35,572 nt of DNA from contig CADBBP010000059.1 of the NCBI GenBank assembly GCA_902792855.1, forward strand, positions 1-35,572. The letters are read 5' to 3'. Positions 1-8,478 of this stretch are shown piece by piece (the first letter of the stretch is position 1; each line of letters begins with the position of its first letter). The notes beneath the pieces were generated by a model, which searched no databases, was not told the origin of the DNA, and was given only the letters and a program-made list of their open reading frames with translations. The translations under genes were made by a program, and so were the position numbers. Source of the DNA: an uncultured Prevotellaceae bacterium. GTDB taxonomy: Bacteria > Bacteroidota > Bacteroidia > Bacteroidales > Bacteroidaceae.

Positions 1-82
1 GCTGCTGCCGGCCTGGTCAGGCAAACAAGCAATAGTATGCAGTATGCGGCGTTTTTCATCGGCTTTTTAAACGGTGATTGTA

Positions 83-122
83 GTGAAAACAGCCAAAGGG
101 AGGCTCGTGGCTTCCCCTTGGC
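83..122 (-). terminator. Probable terminator after susD
   Basis: The arms at 92-101 and 113-122 pair over 10 positions with one G-U wobble around an 11-nt loop. On the minus strand the hairpin is followed by TGTTTTCA, a modest T tract. It lies 18-57 nt beyond the SusD stop and would end the GH28-SusC-SusD transcript, or allow partial read-through into any SusE-like gene beyond the window edge. I see nothing else in bases 1-139. Confidence 0.5.
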
Positions 123-139
123 ATGTTGATAGGTTGTTA

Positions 140-1843
140 TTAGCTGCCGTAGCCGGCGTTCTGTTTCCAGTTGGTGTTCTTGTTGAGCACGTCCTGGGGG
201 ATGGGGAAGACACGCATCTCCTTGTCGAAGCGGGCGGTGGGGAAGCCCCTGCGGTGGAAGCCGTACTCATCCTCGAAATGGCCGAAACGAATCATGTCGT
301 TGCGGCGCCAGTTTTCGTCGAAAAGTTCACGTCCACGCTCGTCATAGATGTCCAACAACGATGGTGAGCCTGCAAGGGTGGGGGCGTTGACGTAAGAGCG
401 GATTTCGTTGAAGAGACTTTGTGCGCTTTGGCCGTTGGTGGCTGTGGCTCCACGGGCGATGGCTTCCGCCTTGGTGAGGAGGATGTCGGCATAGCGGAAG
501 ATGGGCAGGTCGTTCGACTGGTTGCGCCCGTTGATGAAATCTTCGCGGATGACGAAGTATTTCACAGATTTGTAGCCTTGGCTCCATCCTTTGACGTCCT
601 TTCCTGTATTGAGGATGGAGCAGTCGGCGGGATAGAGGGATGGGTTCTTTATGCCGTCCTCATACTCTATGAAGTGGGCGTTGTTTTCTGCATCGGTGTA
701 TTTCAACCGGATGGTTTTGTCCAAAGCAATCTCCTGGTCCTTGTATTTGTAAGGAGTGGAAGTCTTGGCATAGGTGGTGGGGTCGAACATGTAGATTTGC
801 CCGGCAAGGATGTTTTCTTGGCGGTCGTCGGTGGAAAGGGCCATCAAACGGTCGGCCATCTCGGGGGAGATGGAGAAGTTGCCACCCGTGGAGTTGCCGA
901 TGTCGGAGCCGAAATACCCCGGTCCGCCATTGCCGTCGTTGCGACCCTGGCGCCAAATGCGGGGTCGGCAGTACTGGAAGCCTTGTGCGTTGATGGCATC
1001 ATAGGGCATGGCGTAGATGAAGTCCTTGATTTGCTGGCCGTTGTTGGGCCAGAACTTGGAACGGTAGCCATTGGCGCCTTCAGAGAGGCTGAACTTGCCG
1101 CTTTTGATGATGTCGTCGCATAGGGTCACCACGTCGTTGAGGTGCTCGTTGTTGTAATTGGAAGCGTCGTATGCTGTCACGCTGCTGGCGGTATAGACAG
1201 GCCAGTTGATGTAGAGTTTGGCGAGCAGGGCTTCTGCGGCATAACGTGTCGGTTTGCCGTAGGTGCTGGCATCCACGTTGGTGGGCAGCAAGTCGATGAT
1301 GGTTTTCAATTCGCTCTCTATCCACTGTGCCACCTGGGGACGAGGCGAACGCTCGATCTGCTCGTCGTCGGCTGCCAAATGGTCGAGGATGGGCGAGTCG
1401 CCATAGCTGTCCATGATGATCCAGGTATAGAAGGCACGCATGTAGCGTGCTTGTGCGGTGGCGTCGTTCTCCTCGCCGCCCATGTTGACAATGACGCGGT
1501 TGGCCTTGGTGATGCCGGCGGTGACGTCTTCGTACCATCCGGTGGAGGCGCTGCTGGCATCGAAGTTGTGGAGTGAGCATTGGGCATAGATGCCTCCGTC
1601 GGCGTAGTCTCCGTCGAAACTGATGCCCACCCATTCGTCAGAAGAGAGGGCTTGGGCCTCCATGTAGCGTCTTCCGAGTGTGCCGCGCAGGTGGAAATAG
1701 ACGTCGGCCATCTGTGCCTCCACGGCGGCTTCGCTGTTGGGGTATGAGGTGTATTGTGCTGCCGGGGTGACATCCAAGTCGGTGCAGCTGGCAGTCAGTG
1801 CCACCACGCCAGCTGTAAGAAATAGCTTGATATTTGTTTTCAT
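140..1843 (-). CDS. SusD/RagB-family outer-membrane glycan-binding lipoprotein
   Basis: This is a 567-residue SusD-like lipoprotein, the surface lid that captures glycans and passes them to the SusC pore. I chose the ATG at 1843 because it opens a lipoprotein signal with a lipobox cysteine at residue 20 (LTASC) and is preceded by AAGGAC. An in-frame extension to 1915 would run into the end of SusC. The rest has the usual SusD layout: an N-terminal helical region with a GITKANRVI-like segment and a C-terminal half containing RYADILLTKAEAIARG, which is typical of SusD/RagB. It starts 13 nt after the SusC stop, so the pair is co-transcribed. The ligand cannot be read from the protein; the GH28 partner suggests a pectic glycan. 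Confidence 0.93.
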   Translation of the reverse strand: MKTNIKLFLTAGVVALTASCTDLDVTPAAQYTSYPNSEAAVEAQMADVYFHLRGTLGRRYMEAQALSSDEWVGISFDGDYADGGIYAQCSLHNFDASSASTGWYEDVTAGITKANRVIVNMGGEENDATAQARYMRAFYTWIIMDSYGDSPILDHLAADDEQIERSPRPQVAQWIESELKTIIDLLPTNVDASTYGKPTRYAAEALLAKLYINWPVYTASSVTAYDASNYNNEHLNDVVTLCDDIIKSGKFSLSEGANGYRSKFWPNNGQQIKDFIYAMPYDAINAQGFQYCRPRIWRQGRNDGNGGPGYFGSDIGNSTGGNFSISPEMADRLMALSTDDRQENILAGQIYMFDPTTYAKTSTPYKYKDQEIALDKTIRLKYTDAENNAHFIEYEDGIKNPSLYPADCSILNTGKDVKGWSQGYKSVKYFVIREDFINGRNQSNDLPIFRYADILLTKAEAIARGATATNGQSAQSLFNEIRSYVNAPTLAGSPSLLDIYDERGRELFDENWRRNDMIRFGHFEDEYGFHRRGFPTARFDKEMRVFPIPQDVLNKNTNWKQNAGYGS

Positions 1844-1856
1844 GTCTTGTCCTTTT

Positions 1857-4800
1857 TTAGAAGTTGATCTTCGCACCAATGATGAACGAGCGAGTGTGGG
1901 GGTAGAAGGTCTCACGATAGTCGATGCCGGGGGTCAGGCCGCCGAGGTTCACCTCGGGGTCGATGCCGTCATAGCCAGTGATGGTGAAGAGGTTGTTGCA
2001 TGTGGCATAGAGTTGCAGGTTCTGTGCCCATTCTCCCAGCTTGTTGAATGTGTAGCCCAAGGTGAGCGTCGAGAGGCGAAGGTATGAACCGTTCTCAATG
2101 TACTTGTCTGAGGGGATGTGAGCATTGGCATCAGCCTTCCACTTGGGGTCGTTGATGACCTCGGAGAGCACGTTCTTGCCTCCTGCCAGGTGGCCTTGGA
2201 AGCTGTAATGTGCTTTGGTGGCGTTGAGAACCTTGTTGCCAAGTACGCCTTGGAAGAAGGCGGTGAGGCTCCAGTTCTTGTAACTCAGTGTGTTGTTCCA
2301 TCCATAGACGATTTTGGGCTGTGCATTGCCGCAATTGGTCTTGTCGCCATAAAGGGGATTGGAGGTCACCCAGTTGCCGTTGGCATCTTGGTAGGTGTCG
2401 GCCATGATGTTGCCGTCGGAGTCTTTGTGGCTGTTGAGGTCGAAGACGTGGAAGACGGAGTTGCCGTTGGTGTCGTAGCCGGCATGCTTGTAAGTCCAGA
2501 AGGTACCGAGTGGCTCGCCCTCCATGATGCGTTGCGTGTCGGCGTTGGAGGAGATGCCTCCGATGTTGGGATTGCCCTCGTCCACGTAGTCCACGCTGTA
2601 GGTGGAGTTCGACAGCTTGTCCACCGTGTTCTTGTTGTGCGAGAGGTTGATCGTGGTCTGCCACTGGAAGTCGTTGGTTTTCACTGGTGTGGCGTTGATG
2701 GATAACTCAATTCCTTGGTTGGTGATGTCGCCCACGTTGGCGCGAATCCAACTGAGGGGATAGATGTTGGTGGAAACACCGTAGCTCCAGATGAGGTCGC
2801 TTGTCTTCTTGTTGTAATATTCGATGCTTCCGTTGATGCGTCCGTCGAGGAAGGCGAAGTCCACACCGATGTTGAGCATGGCGGTGCGCTCCCATTTCAA
2901 GTCTGGGTTGGCGTTGTTTTGGGCCTCTATGCCATACATGGTGTATTTTGTTCCGTCGGGGAGGATGTACTCGAAGGAGTTGGTGTTGAGGCCGTAGGTG
3001 GCGATGGCATCGTAGGCACCAAAGCCCATGGCATTGCCGCTGACACCATACCCAACGCGCAGTTTCAGTTGATGGAAGATGTCCTGGTTGGCCATGAAGT
3101 CCTCCTCGGTGATGTTCCAGGCTGCGGAGATGGAGGGGAAGGTGCCCCAGCGGTGGTCCTTGCCGAAGACGGAAGAGCCGTCGCGGCGCAGGGTGGCCTG
3201 CAGCATGTAGCGGGAGTTGAAACTGTAGTTGGCACGACCGTAGAAGGAGATGTTGCGGATGGTGGTTTTCGACGAACCGGTCACGTCGGTGATGCCGTTG
3301 ATATTGTTGGCATAGCGGAGGTTCCAGAAAGAGGTTTCGTCGTTATAGAAATTGTTCACGGTGACACCGAAGCCGTCGTTGTCCTGTCGTTCCTCCCAGG
3401 TGTAACCCAGCATGAAGCCTAATTTGTGTACCTTGGAGATGGTGAGGTCGTAGTTGCCGTAGGTCTCGAAAGTTTGGTTGTGACGCATGTAAGTGTCGCG
3501 GTGAGCGCGCCCGTCATACCCTTTGTCCATTTGTGTCTGGTGGGTTTGATACCAACTGTAGGTGTTCTGCCCGCTGTCGTATGAGTAGTTGGCGTGCCAC
3601 ACCAGGCCGTCGATGATGTTGAGCGATGCTTTGGTGATGTATTGTATGCGCCGCCATTCGTTTTGGTTGTTGTCCTCGTGAATCATCGATAGGGGGTTGT
3701 AGTTGGCGGAGCCGATGTATGACTCATACCACGTACCGTCGTTGTTGCGCACGGGGTTGGTGGGCGAGTAGTAGTTCATGGCATCGAGCACGCTCTTGCC
3801 GGCATTACTGCCCGTAGAGGTGCTCATTGGCACACCCTTGTGTTTTCCCTGCATGGCATTCAATCCCACAGAAAGTTCGAGGCGGTCCTTGAGAATCTTG
3901 GTGGTGAGGAGCGTGCGGGCGTTCACGCGGTTCATGCCTGTTCCTTCCACCACACCTTGGCGGTTCATGTAATTGATGGAACCCATATACTTGGTTTTCT
4001 GGTTGCCGCCGGAGATGCTCACGTTGTGGTTGTGGCTGAAGCCGGTGCGCAACACTTCGTCTTGCCAGTCGGTGTCGCCACCACCATCTTGCTCGTTGCC
4101 TATCAGGCCAGAGGAGCGCAATTGGCTGGCGGAGGCCATGTCGAGGGTTTTGAGAACGTTGTCGAAGGCTACAAAGCCGTTGTAGCTCACATTGGTGTGA
4201 CCTTCCTTGCCGCTTTTCGTGGTGATGATGATGACACCGTTGGCGGCCTTCGAACCATAGATAGCTGTTGCGGAGGCGTCGCGAAGGACGTCGATGCTCT
4301 CAATGTCGTCGGGGGCCACCATGGAGATGTCCACGCCGGGGATGCCGTCGATGACATAGTAGGGTTGCATGGCTGCACCTTCGCGAATGGATGATGCACC
4401 GCGAAGGGTGATGCTGGGAGAGCCGGAGGGGTCGCCGGAGGTGGTGACGGTAAGGCCGGCCACCTTGCCTTGGAGCATGGATGCCGGGTCGGTGAAGACA
4501 CCCTTGTTGAGGTCTTTGGCTTGTACGGTGGTGATGGAACTGGTGACGTCCTTGCGGCGCATCGTTCCGTAACCCACTACGACGACCTCGTTGAGAAGGG
4601 TGTCGTCTTCCTTCAACTGCACACTCTGGCCTGCGGTGATGGTTTGGTTCACATAGCCCACGTAGGAGACGTTGAGCTTTGCTCCATTTTTCACGTTCAA
4701 CTTGTAACGACCGTCGATGTCGGTCACTGTGGCGTTTTGAGTGCCGGCTTCCACGACGGTCACTCCGACGAGTGGCTCACCGTTTACATCGGTAATCACT

Positions 4801-4907
4801 CCCGTGACATCGTTTTGTGCCATCGCTGCGCCACCAAGTAGGAGCAAGACAGCCGTAAGTATGGATTGGCGCCATGCTCTCTTCAATTGGTTTCGTTTTC
4901 TCAGCAT
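1857..4907 (-). CDS. SusC/RagA-family TonB-dependent outer-membrane transporter
   Basis: This 1016-residue protein is the active importer partner of the downstream SusD. A signal peptide ends near residue 30 (GGAAMAQ). A carboxypeptidase-regulatory-like domain follows at about 34-100 (GVITDVNGEPLVGV), then the TonB-box region at 104-113 (LLNEVVVVGYG), the plug domain to about 233 with YYVIDGIPGVD and the ATAIYGSKAANGVI motif, and a 22-strand barrel ending in an aromatic residue (INF). No sigma-factor-contacting secretin/STN extension is visible, so it is a plain SusC and not a trans-envelope signalling type. It lies 40 nt after GH28 and 13 nt before SusD. Confidence 0.96.
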   Translation of the reverse strand: MLRKRNQLKRAWRQSILTAVLLLLGGAAMAQNDVTGVITDVNGEPLVGVTVVEAGTQNATVTDIDGRYKLNVKNGAKLNVSYVGYVNQTITAGQSVQLKEDDTLLNEVVVVGYGTMRRKDVTSSITTVQAKDLNKGVFTDPASMLQGKVAGLTVTTSGDPSGSPSITLRGASSIREGAAMQPYYVIDGIPGVDISMVAPDDIESIDVLRDASATAIYGSKAANGVIIITTKSGKEGHTNVSYNGFVAFDNVLKTLDMASASQLRSSGLIGNEQDGGGDTDWQDEVLRTGFSHNHNVSISGGNQKTKYMGSINYMNRQGVVEGTGMNRVNARTLLTTKILKDRLELSVGLNAMQGKHKGVPMSTSTGSNAGKSVLDAMNYYSPTNPVRNNDGTWYESYIGSANYNPLSMIHEDNNQNEWRRIQYITKASLNIIDGLVWHANYSYDSGQNTYSWYQTHQTQMDKGYDGRAHRDTYMRHNQTFETYGNYDLTISKVHKLGFMLGYTWEERQDNDGFGVTVNNFYNDETSFWNLRYANNINGITDVTGSSKTTIRNISFYGRANYSFNSRYMLQATLRRDGSSVFGKDHRWGTFPSISAAWNITEEDFMANQDIFHQLKLRVGYGVSGNAMGFGAYDAIATYGLNTNSFEYILPDGTKYTMYGIEAQNNANPDLKWERTAMLNIGVDFAFLDGRINGSIEYYNKKTSDLIWSYGVSTNIYPLSWIRANVGDITNQGIELSINATPVKTNDFQWQTTINLSHNKNTVDKLSNSTYSVDYVDEGNPNIGGISSNADTQRIMEGEPLGTFWTYKHAGYDTNGNSVFHVFDLNSHKDSDGNIMADTYQDANGNWVTSNPLYGDKTNCGNAQPKIVYGWNNTLSYKNWSLTAFFQGVLGNKVLNATKAHYSFQGHLAGGKNVLSEVINDPKWKADANAHIPSDKYIENGSYLRLSTLTLGYTFNKLGEWAQNLQLYATCNNLFTITGYDGIDPEVNLGGLTPGIDYRETFYPHTRSFIIGAKINF

Positions 4908-4947
4908 AATGTGTTTTTTAGGTTAGTGATAAGTTATTAATTGAATG

Positions 4948-6300
4948 TCAATTCTTAGGGGAGGCATAGTCGATGCCTGACGTGGCGTAAACATGATAGT
5001 TGGTGGTGGTAACATTTTCGGCCTCTTCCACGTAAAGGCCATACACATGGTCGCGCACGAAACCCTCGCCCCGACATGGACGTTTGTCGTAAACACCTGT
5101 GGGATAAGCCGTGATGCGCTTGAGGTGGAGGTGGATATTGGAGAGGTGAATGTCTTTCACCTTGCCGGGAACGTCGCCACCGATAAAGCAGCCGTTCTCG
5201 CTCGTGGCGGTGATGTTGTTGAAATAGATGCGGCTGACTTCACCACATCGGCCGACGGTCTCGCCTTTGGGGAAGCGCCAGTTGGCATCCTTGTGATTGC
5301 CGTTGGCGCGAGGGTAGGAGGTGACATAGATGGGCTCCGCCTTGCCCCACCATACGTCGGACCACAGTTGGCATTGCATGATGATGTTGGAGAACACCAC
5401 GTCGGTGACGGTGCCTTCGTCACGGTTTTGGATGCCAAGGCCGCGGTTGGAAGCGGTAATGATGCAGTTGTCGAAGGTGACATTGTAGATGGAGTCCATG
5501 TTCTCGCTCCCTATCTTGATGGCACAGGAGCGGCTCGTCATCACGCAGTTGGTCACCACGATGTCGTGGCAGGGGCCGTATTGCTCGAATTCACGGCGGT
5601 TCTTCAGGCAGATGCAGTCATCGCCGCTGGTGATGTGGCAGTTGGAAATCCTGACATTGCTTGAATGGTCGAGGTCGATGCCGTCGCCGTTGCGAATTTT
5701 TAGGTTGTTGAGAAGGTTGATGCCGTCGATTACAGCGTCGTTGCATCCCACGAGGTGCACTGTCCAATAAGCTCCCTCGCAGATGGTGACATCGCGAATG
5801 ACGAGGCCGCGAACATCGACAATGGTGAGCACATGGGGGCGGGGGTCGAAGGTGGTGACGGGCTTCAGTTCGTAGGAGTCTTCCAACTCGCCACCCATGA
5901 AAGCGATGCCGTTGCCATGGATGATGCCACGGCCTGTGATGGCCACCTGTTCAGCGTGCTCGGCATACAGCCACATCATCCCTTCACCCTCATTGGCACC
6001 AAAGGCACTGAGATGATACCGGCTCTCGTCGGGGGTGGCTTTCAGTGTGGCGGTGGCTTCCAAATGAAGTTCTACAAACGACTTCAGACGTATGGGTGAG
6101 GCGAGGAATGTGTGTCCGCCTGGCAGCAGCACCATTCCACCGCCGCTGGCTGAGCACCGGTCGATGGCACTTTGGATGGCGGCAGCATCGTCGGTTTTGC
6201 CGTCGCCCACAGCACCATAGTCGGTCACATCATATACGACTTGTGTTTTGGCGGAAACAGATGCCAATAGCATGAATGTGAATAGAAAAAGTTTGGTCAT
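4948..6300 (-). CDS. Secreted glycoside hydrolase family 28 protein (polygalacturonase-like)
   Basis: This 450-residue protein has a signal peptide (cleavage near residue 17-20) and a right-handed beta-helix of GH28 type. The opening YDVTDYGAVGDGKTDD is typical. Of the GH28 catalytic set, the three acids are present: N204-G-D206 and G226-D227-D228. The usual GHG motif is replaced by SCAIKIGSE (258-266), and the usual RIK by NRGLGIQNR (285-293). The fold call is secure, but activity on plain homogalacturonan is not. Related GH28 activities include rhamnogalacturonan hydrolases and rhamnohydrolases. It is the first gene of the GH28-SusC-SusD operon, and AAGGAC lies just before the ATG. Confidence 0.88.
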   Translation of the reverse strand: MTKLFLFTFMLLASVSAKTQVVYDVTDYGAVGDGKTDDAAAIQSAIDRCSASGGGMVLLPGGHTFLASPIRLKSFVELHLEATATLKATPDESRYHLSAFGANEGEGMMWLYAEHAEQVAITGRGIIHGNGIAFMGGELEDSYELKPVTTFDPRPHVLTIVDVRGLVIRDVTICEGAYWTVHLVGCNDAVIDGINLLNNLKIRNGDGIDLDHSSNVRISNCHITSGDDCICLKNRREFEQYGPCHDIVVTNCVMTSRSCAIKIGSENMDSIYNVTFDNCIITASNRGLGIQNRDEGTVTDVVFSNIIMQCQLWSDVWWGKAEPIYVTSYPRANGNHKDANWRFPKGETVGRCGEVSRIYFNNITATSENGCFIGGDVPGKVKDIHLSNIHLHLKRITAYPTGVYDKRPCRGEGFVRDHVYGLYVEEAENVTTTNYHVYATSGIDYASPKN

Positions 6301-6338
6301 TTTGTCCTTACAAATATTGGATTTAAGATTATCAGCGA

Positions 6339-6346
6339 CAAAAATA
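6339..6346 (-). promoter_or_regulatory. Putative -7 box for the GH28-SusC-SusD operon
   Basis: On the minus strand this reads TATTTTTG, matching the Bacteroidetes -7 consensus TAnnTTTG. It would start transcription about 30 nt before the GH28 ATG. No clear TTG is found 20 nt upstream, so the promoter may need an activator, as is common for PULs. Confidence 0.5.
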
Positions 6347-6572
6347 GCAATTATTTTTGAAAGCAGAAAATCTTTTTCGACTTTTCTTTTTGGAATGTGA
6401 AGATTTGGTTTCTATTCTTCGATATTTTTTCAACACAAATTTCCACCTATTGGACATAAATTTTAATTGAATTTGACGTAAAGTATAAGTTTCCCCTACT
6501 TTTTGTACACCTATGGGCGATAATTAATGTATAATTATATGGTAATTATATGGTTTATTCGACTTTGTTTTG

Positions 6573-6580
6573 TACTTTTG
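6573..6580 (+). promoter_or_regulatory. Putative -7 box for the dynamin-like GTPase cassette
   Basis: TACTTTTG matches TAnnTTTG. If used, transcription begins near 6587, downstream of the most upstream possible ATG (6550). This is one reason for choosing the ATG at 6613 as the start. The -33 element is not recognisable. Confidence 0.5.
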
Positions 6581-6612
6581 CATCAAATTCACCAAAATAT
6601 GTGGCTGAGGAT

Positions 6613-8478
6613 ATGGACGAGAGACTGATGTATGAGCACTGCGAGGCGGTTTATAACGAGATAAGCAATGTTGTCACCGCTTTTGCCGGCAAGTTGGAGG
6701 CCTGCCCCGACATTGCACGACAATTGTTTAAGACGAAAAACCGTGCCATGGAATACAAAAGTGGCTCCTACATCATTATTGTCGTTGGACCGGTGAAGTC
6801 GGGAAAGTCAACATTGGTCAATCTCATTGCAAGGTCGTATGTCAGCCCCACACATTTCTTGGAATGCACGGTGAGGCCTTCCATCATATCGCAGAAAAGA
6901 CCAGGGGAACAGGAACGCATCGTGGTCTATTCGTCCAAGGGAATGGAAGACAAAGTGGAACTGATAGATGCCATCATCGACAACATCAGAGGAATGGGGC
7001 AGGGCGACACATTGAGCAGCATAAAGAGCGAGACCTTCCCGCTTACGCCGGAAATGGTGAAGACAAAGGTGGAGATGGACCTCAGGGCCAGCAATGACGA
7101 GCAGACACTACTCACATCAATCGCCACACCGGGAGGCTTGCTCATGCAGCAGGATGTCTTTATCATCGACATGCCGGGCTTCGATGGGGGAAAGGCCAAC
7201 ATCGACAATCCCGTCTATGACACCATCGCTCAGCGGGCAGACCTCGTCATCTTTGTACAAAGCTCCAACTCGGCCATTTCCAAAGTCTCCGGACAATTCC
7301 TCTCCATGCTGAGCCGCAACAACAAGGACGTGCCTGTATGCCTCATTCACAACGTCTTTGAGTCGGCATGGTGGAGACCGCTCGCCACACGTGAGGAAAA
7401 TGTGAAAAACCAGATGCAATTTGCAATCGATGAAATTCGGAGGCAGGGCTTCAACATACATGAGAGTCTTTGCTACTGCATCAACCTCGGGAAGGTGGAG
7501 GACGCTCTTGGGAAGGGCTTTGAAGGAAATGAGATGCTTCAACAAGAAAAGGGACGTTTCGAGGAGATGGAAAAGGTGTTGCGCAATCGCGTCATCAACC
7601 ACAGGGATGCCATGCGCCTCAAGGTATGCATGGGAAGGACGCAAACGCAGTTGCAGCATTTAATGGAGATGACAAACAAAGAATTGGAGAGGAGGAAAGC
7701 CTTGAAGGAGGAGTATCGCAGAGCCATGGCGGTGTTCGAGGAAATTGCTCCTGACCATCTGTTGAAAGAAGCGAGACTGGAGGTGAATTGCGACTTGGAG
7801 GGCATGAAGACCATCGTCTCCAACGAAATCACAAGAAGGATAGACACCGTGCAAGACAATTTGCACCTGATGAGAAGCGAGGTGAGGGAATTGCTCGACG
7901 ATGCCGTGGACAACTGCGAGCAACGGCTTGCGACAAACCTCGACAGGCTGATGGGCGTGCAGCTCATCGAAAAGGAAATGGAATTGCTCTACAGACAACG
8001 GCTCGACGAGATAAGTGGCGCGGCCATCAAATGCGGCCAGACGCCAGCGCCACATACGCCCGTGCATTACACCATCGGGGAATTGCCCGAAGTGAGTCTG
8101 GGCGAAGCCATTGGAAAGTGTCTCACTTTGCCAAGAAAATTGTTCATTCCCGGCATCAACTACGGCGGGCATGGTAGCGAGGACCTCGTAGGGTATCTCC
8201 GGGCAGTGGGAAACTTCCTCGTGGGTAGCAAAGAGGAAGGGAATGATGGATACCGGGGCTTCCTGGAGACAACTGCCATGCCACCTGTCGTCAAGGAAAT
8301 GGAGGCGAGGATTGAGCAAGTCCGGCAGTCGTATGCCAAGGATTGTGACATATATTACATGGAGTGCAAGTCGAAGGTGTCAGACAACATCATACCCGAC
8401 ATCGATGCGTTCGACCGAACTACCAACGACCTTTCACTTTTGTACAACCAAACATCCAATATCAATTTGAGGCCATGA
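6613..8478 (+). CDS. Dynamin-like large GTPase
   Basis: This 621-residue protein has an N-terminal GTPase domain and a long helical remainder, the plan of bacterial dynamin-like proteins. Seen: P-loop GPVKSGKST at 59-67, a G3 motif DMPG at 186-189 followed by FDGG, and a hydrophobic strand before each. At the expected G4 position the sequence is IHNVFES (245-251), with no N/TKxD aspartate. From about 345 a charged heptad-like helix (NKELERRKALKEEYRRAM) suggests a coiled-coil stalk. No membrane segment is evident, so membrane contact may come through its partner. The start at 6613 fits the promoter at 6573 and a GAGG just upstream. An ATG at 6550 would add 21 unconvincing residues. The stop overlaps the next gene by ATGA, so the two are translationally coupled. 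The biological role is unknown. Confidence 0.82.
   Translation: MDERLMYEHCEAVYNEISNVVTAFAGKLEACPDIARQLFKTKNRAMEYKSGSYIIIVVGPVKSGKSTLVNLIARSYVSPTHFLECTVRPSIISQKRPGEQERIVVYSSKGMEDKVELIDAIIDNIRGMGQGDTLSSIKSETFPLTPEMVKTKVEMDLRASNDEQTLLTSIATPGGLLMQQDVFIIDMPGFDGGKANIDNPVYDTIAQRADLVIFVQSSNSAISKVSGQFLSMLSRNNKDVPVCLIHNVFESAWWRPLATREENVKNQMQFAIDEIRRQGFNIHESLCYCINLGKVEDALGKGFEGNEMLQQEKGRFEEMEKVLRNRVINHRDAMRLKVCMGRTQTQLQHLMEMTNKELERRKALKEEYRRAMAVFEEIAPDHLLKEARLEVNCDLEGMKTIVSNEITRRIDTVQDNLHLMRSEVRELLDDAVDNCEQRLATNLDRLMGVQLIEKEMELLYRQRLDEISGAAIKCGQTPAPHTPVHYTIGELPEVSLGEAIGKCLTLPRKLFIPGINYGGHGSEDLVGYLRAVGNFLVGSKEEGNDGYRGFLETTAMPPVVKEMEARIEQVRQSYAKDCDIYYMECKSKVSDNIIPDIDAFDRTTNDLSLLYNQTSNINLRP

Larger units (their letters stand above)
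6301..6612. other. Divergent AT-rich intergenic region
   Basis: This 312-bp region separates the minus-strand PUL from the plus-strand GTPase cassette. It is much richer in A and T than its flanks and carries one -7-like box for each direction (6339-6346 minus, 6573-6580 plus). The tandem run TATATGGTAATTATATGG at 6535-6552 repeats TTATATGG. No gene of its own is visible. A PUL regulator would have its site here, but none of the usual regulators (HTCS, SusR, ECF sigma) is encoded in the window. Confidence 0.6.

Noticed and set aside
1-139. A SusE/SusF-type gene after SusD
   Set aside because: Only 139 bp remain, containing a terminator-like hairpin and no coding start. Such a gene may exist outside the window.
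419-3422. Several plus-strand open frames over 190 codons (e.g. 419-1123, 2118-2705, 2715-3422)
   Set aside because: They are antisense shadows of SusD and SusC in GC-rich DNA. The sense-strand proteins are unmistakable.
6550-6612. An upstream start for the GTPase
   Set aside because: The -7 box at 6573-6580 lies inside this extension, so the transcript would begin after that ATG.
8364-8474. A 37-residue N-terminal extension of the DUF697-like protein
   Set aside because: It lies inside the GTPase coding sequence in another frame. The ATGA overlap and membrane helix support the start at 8475.
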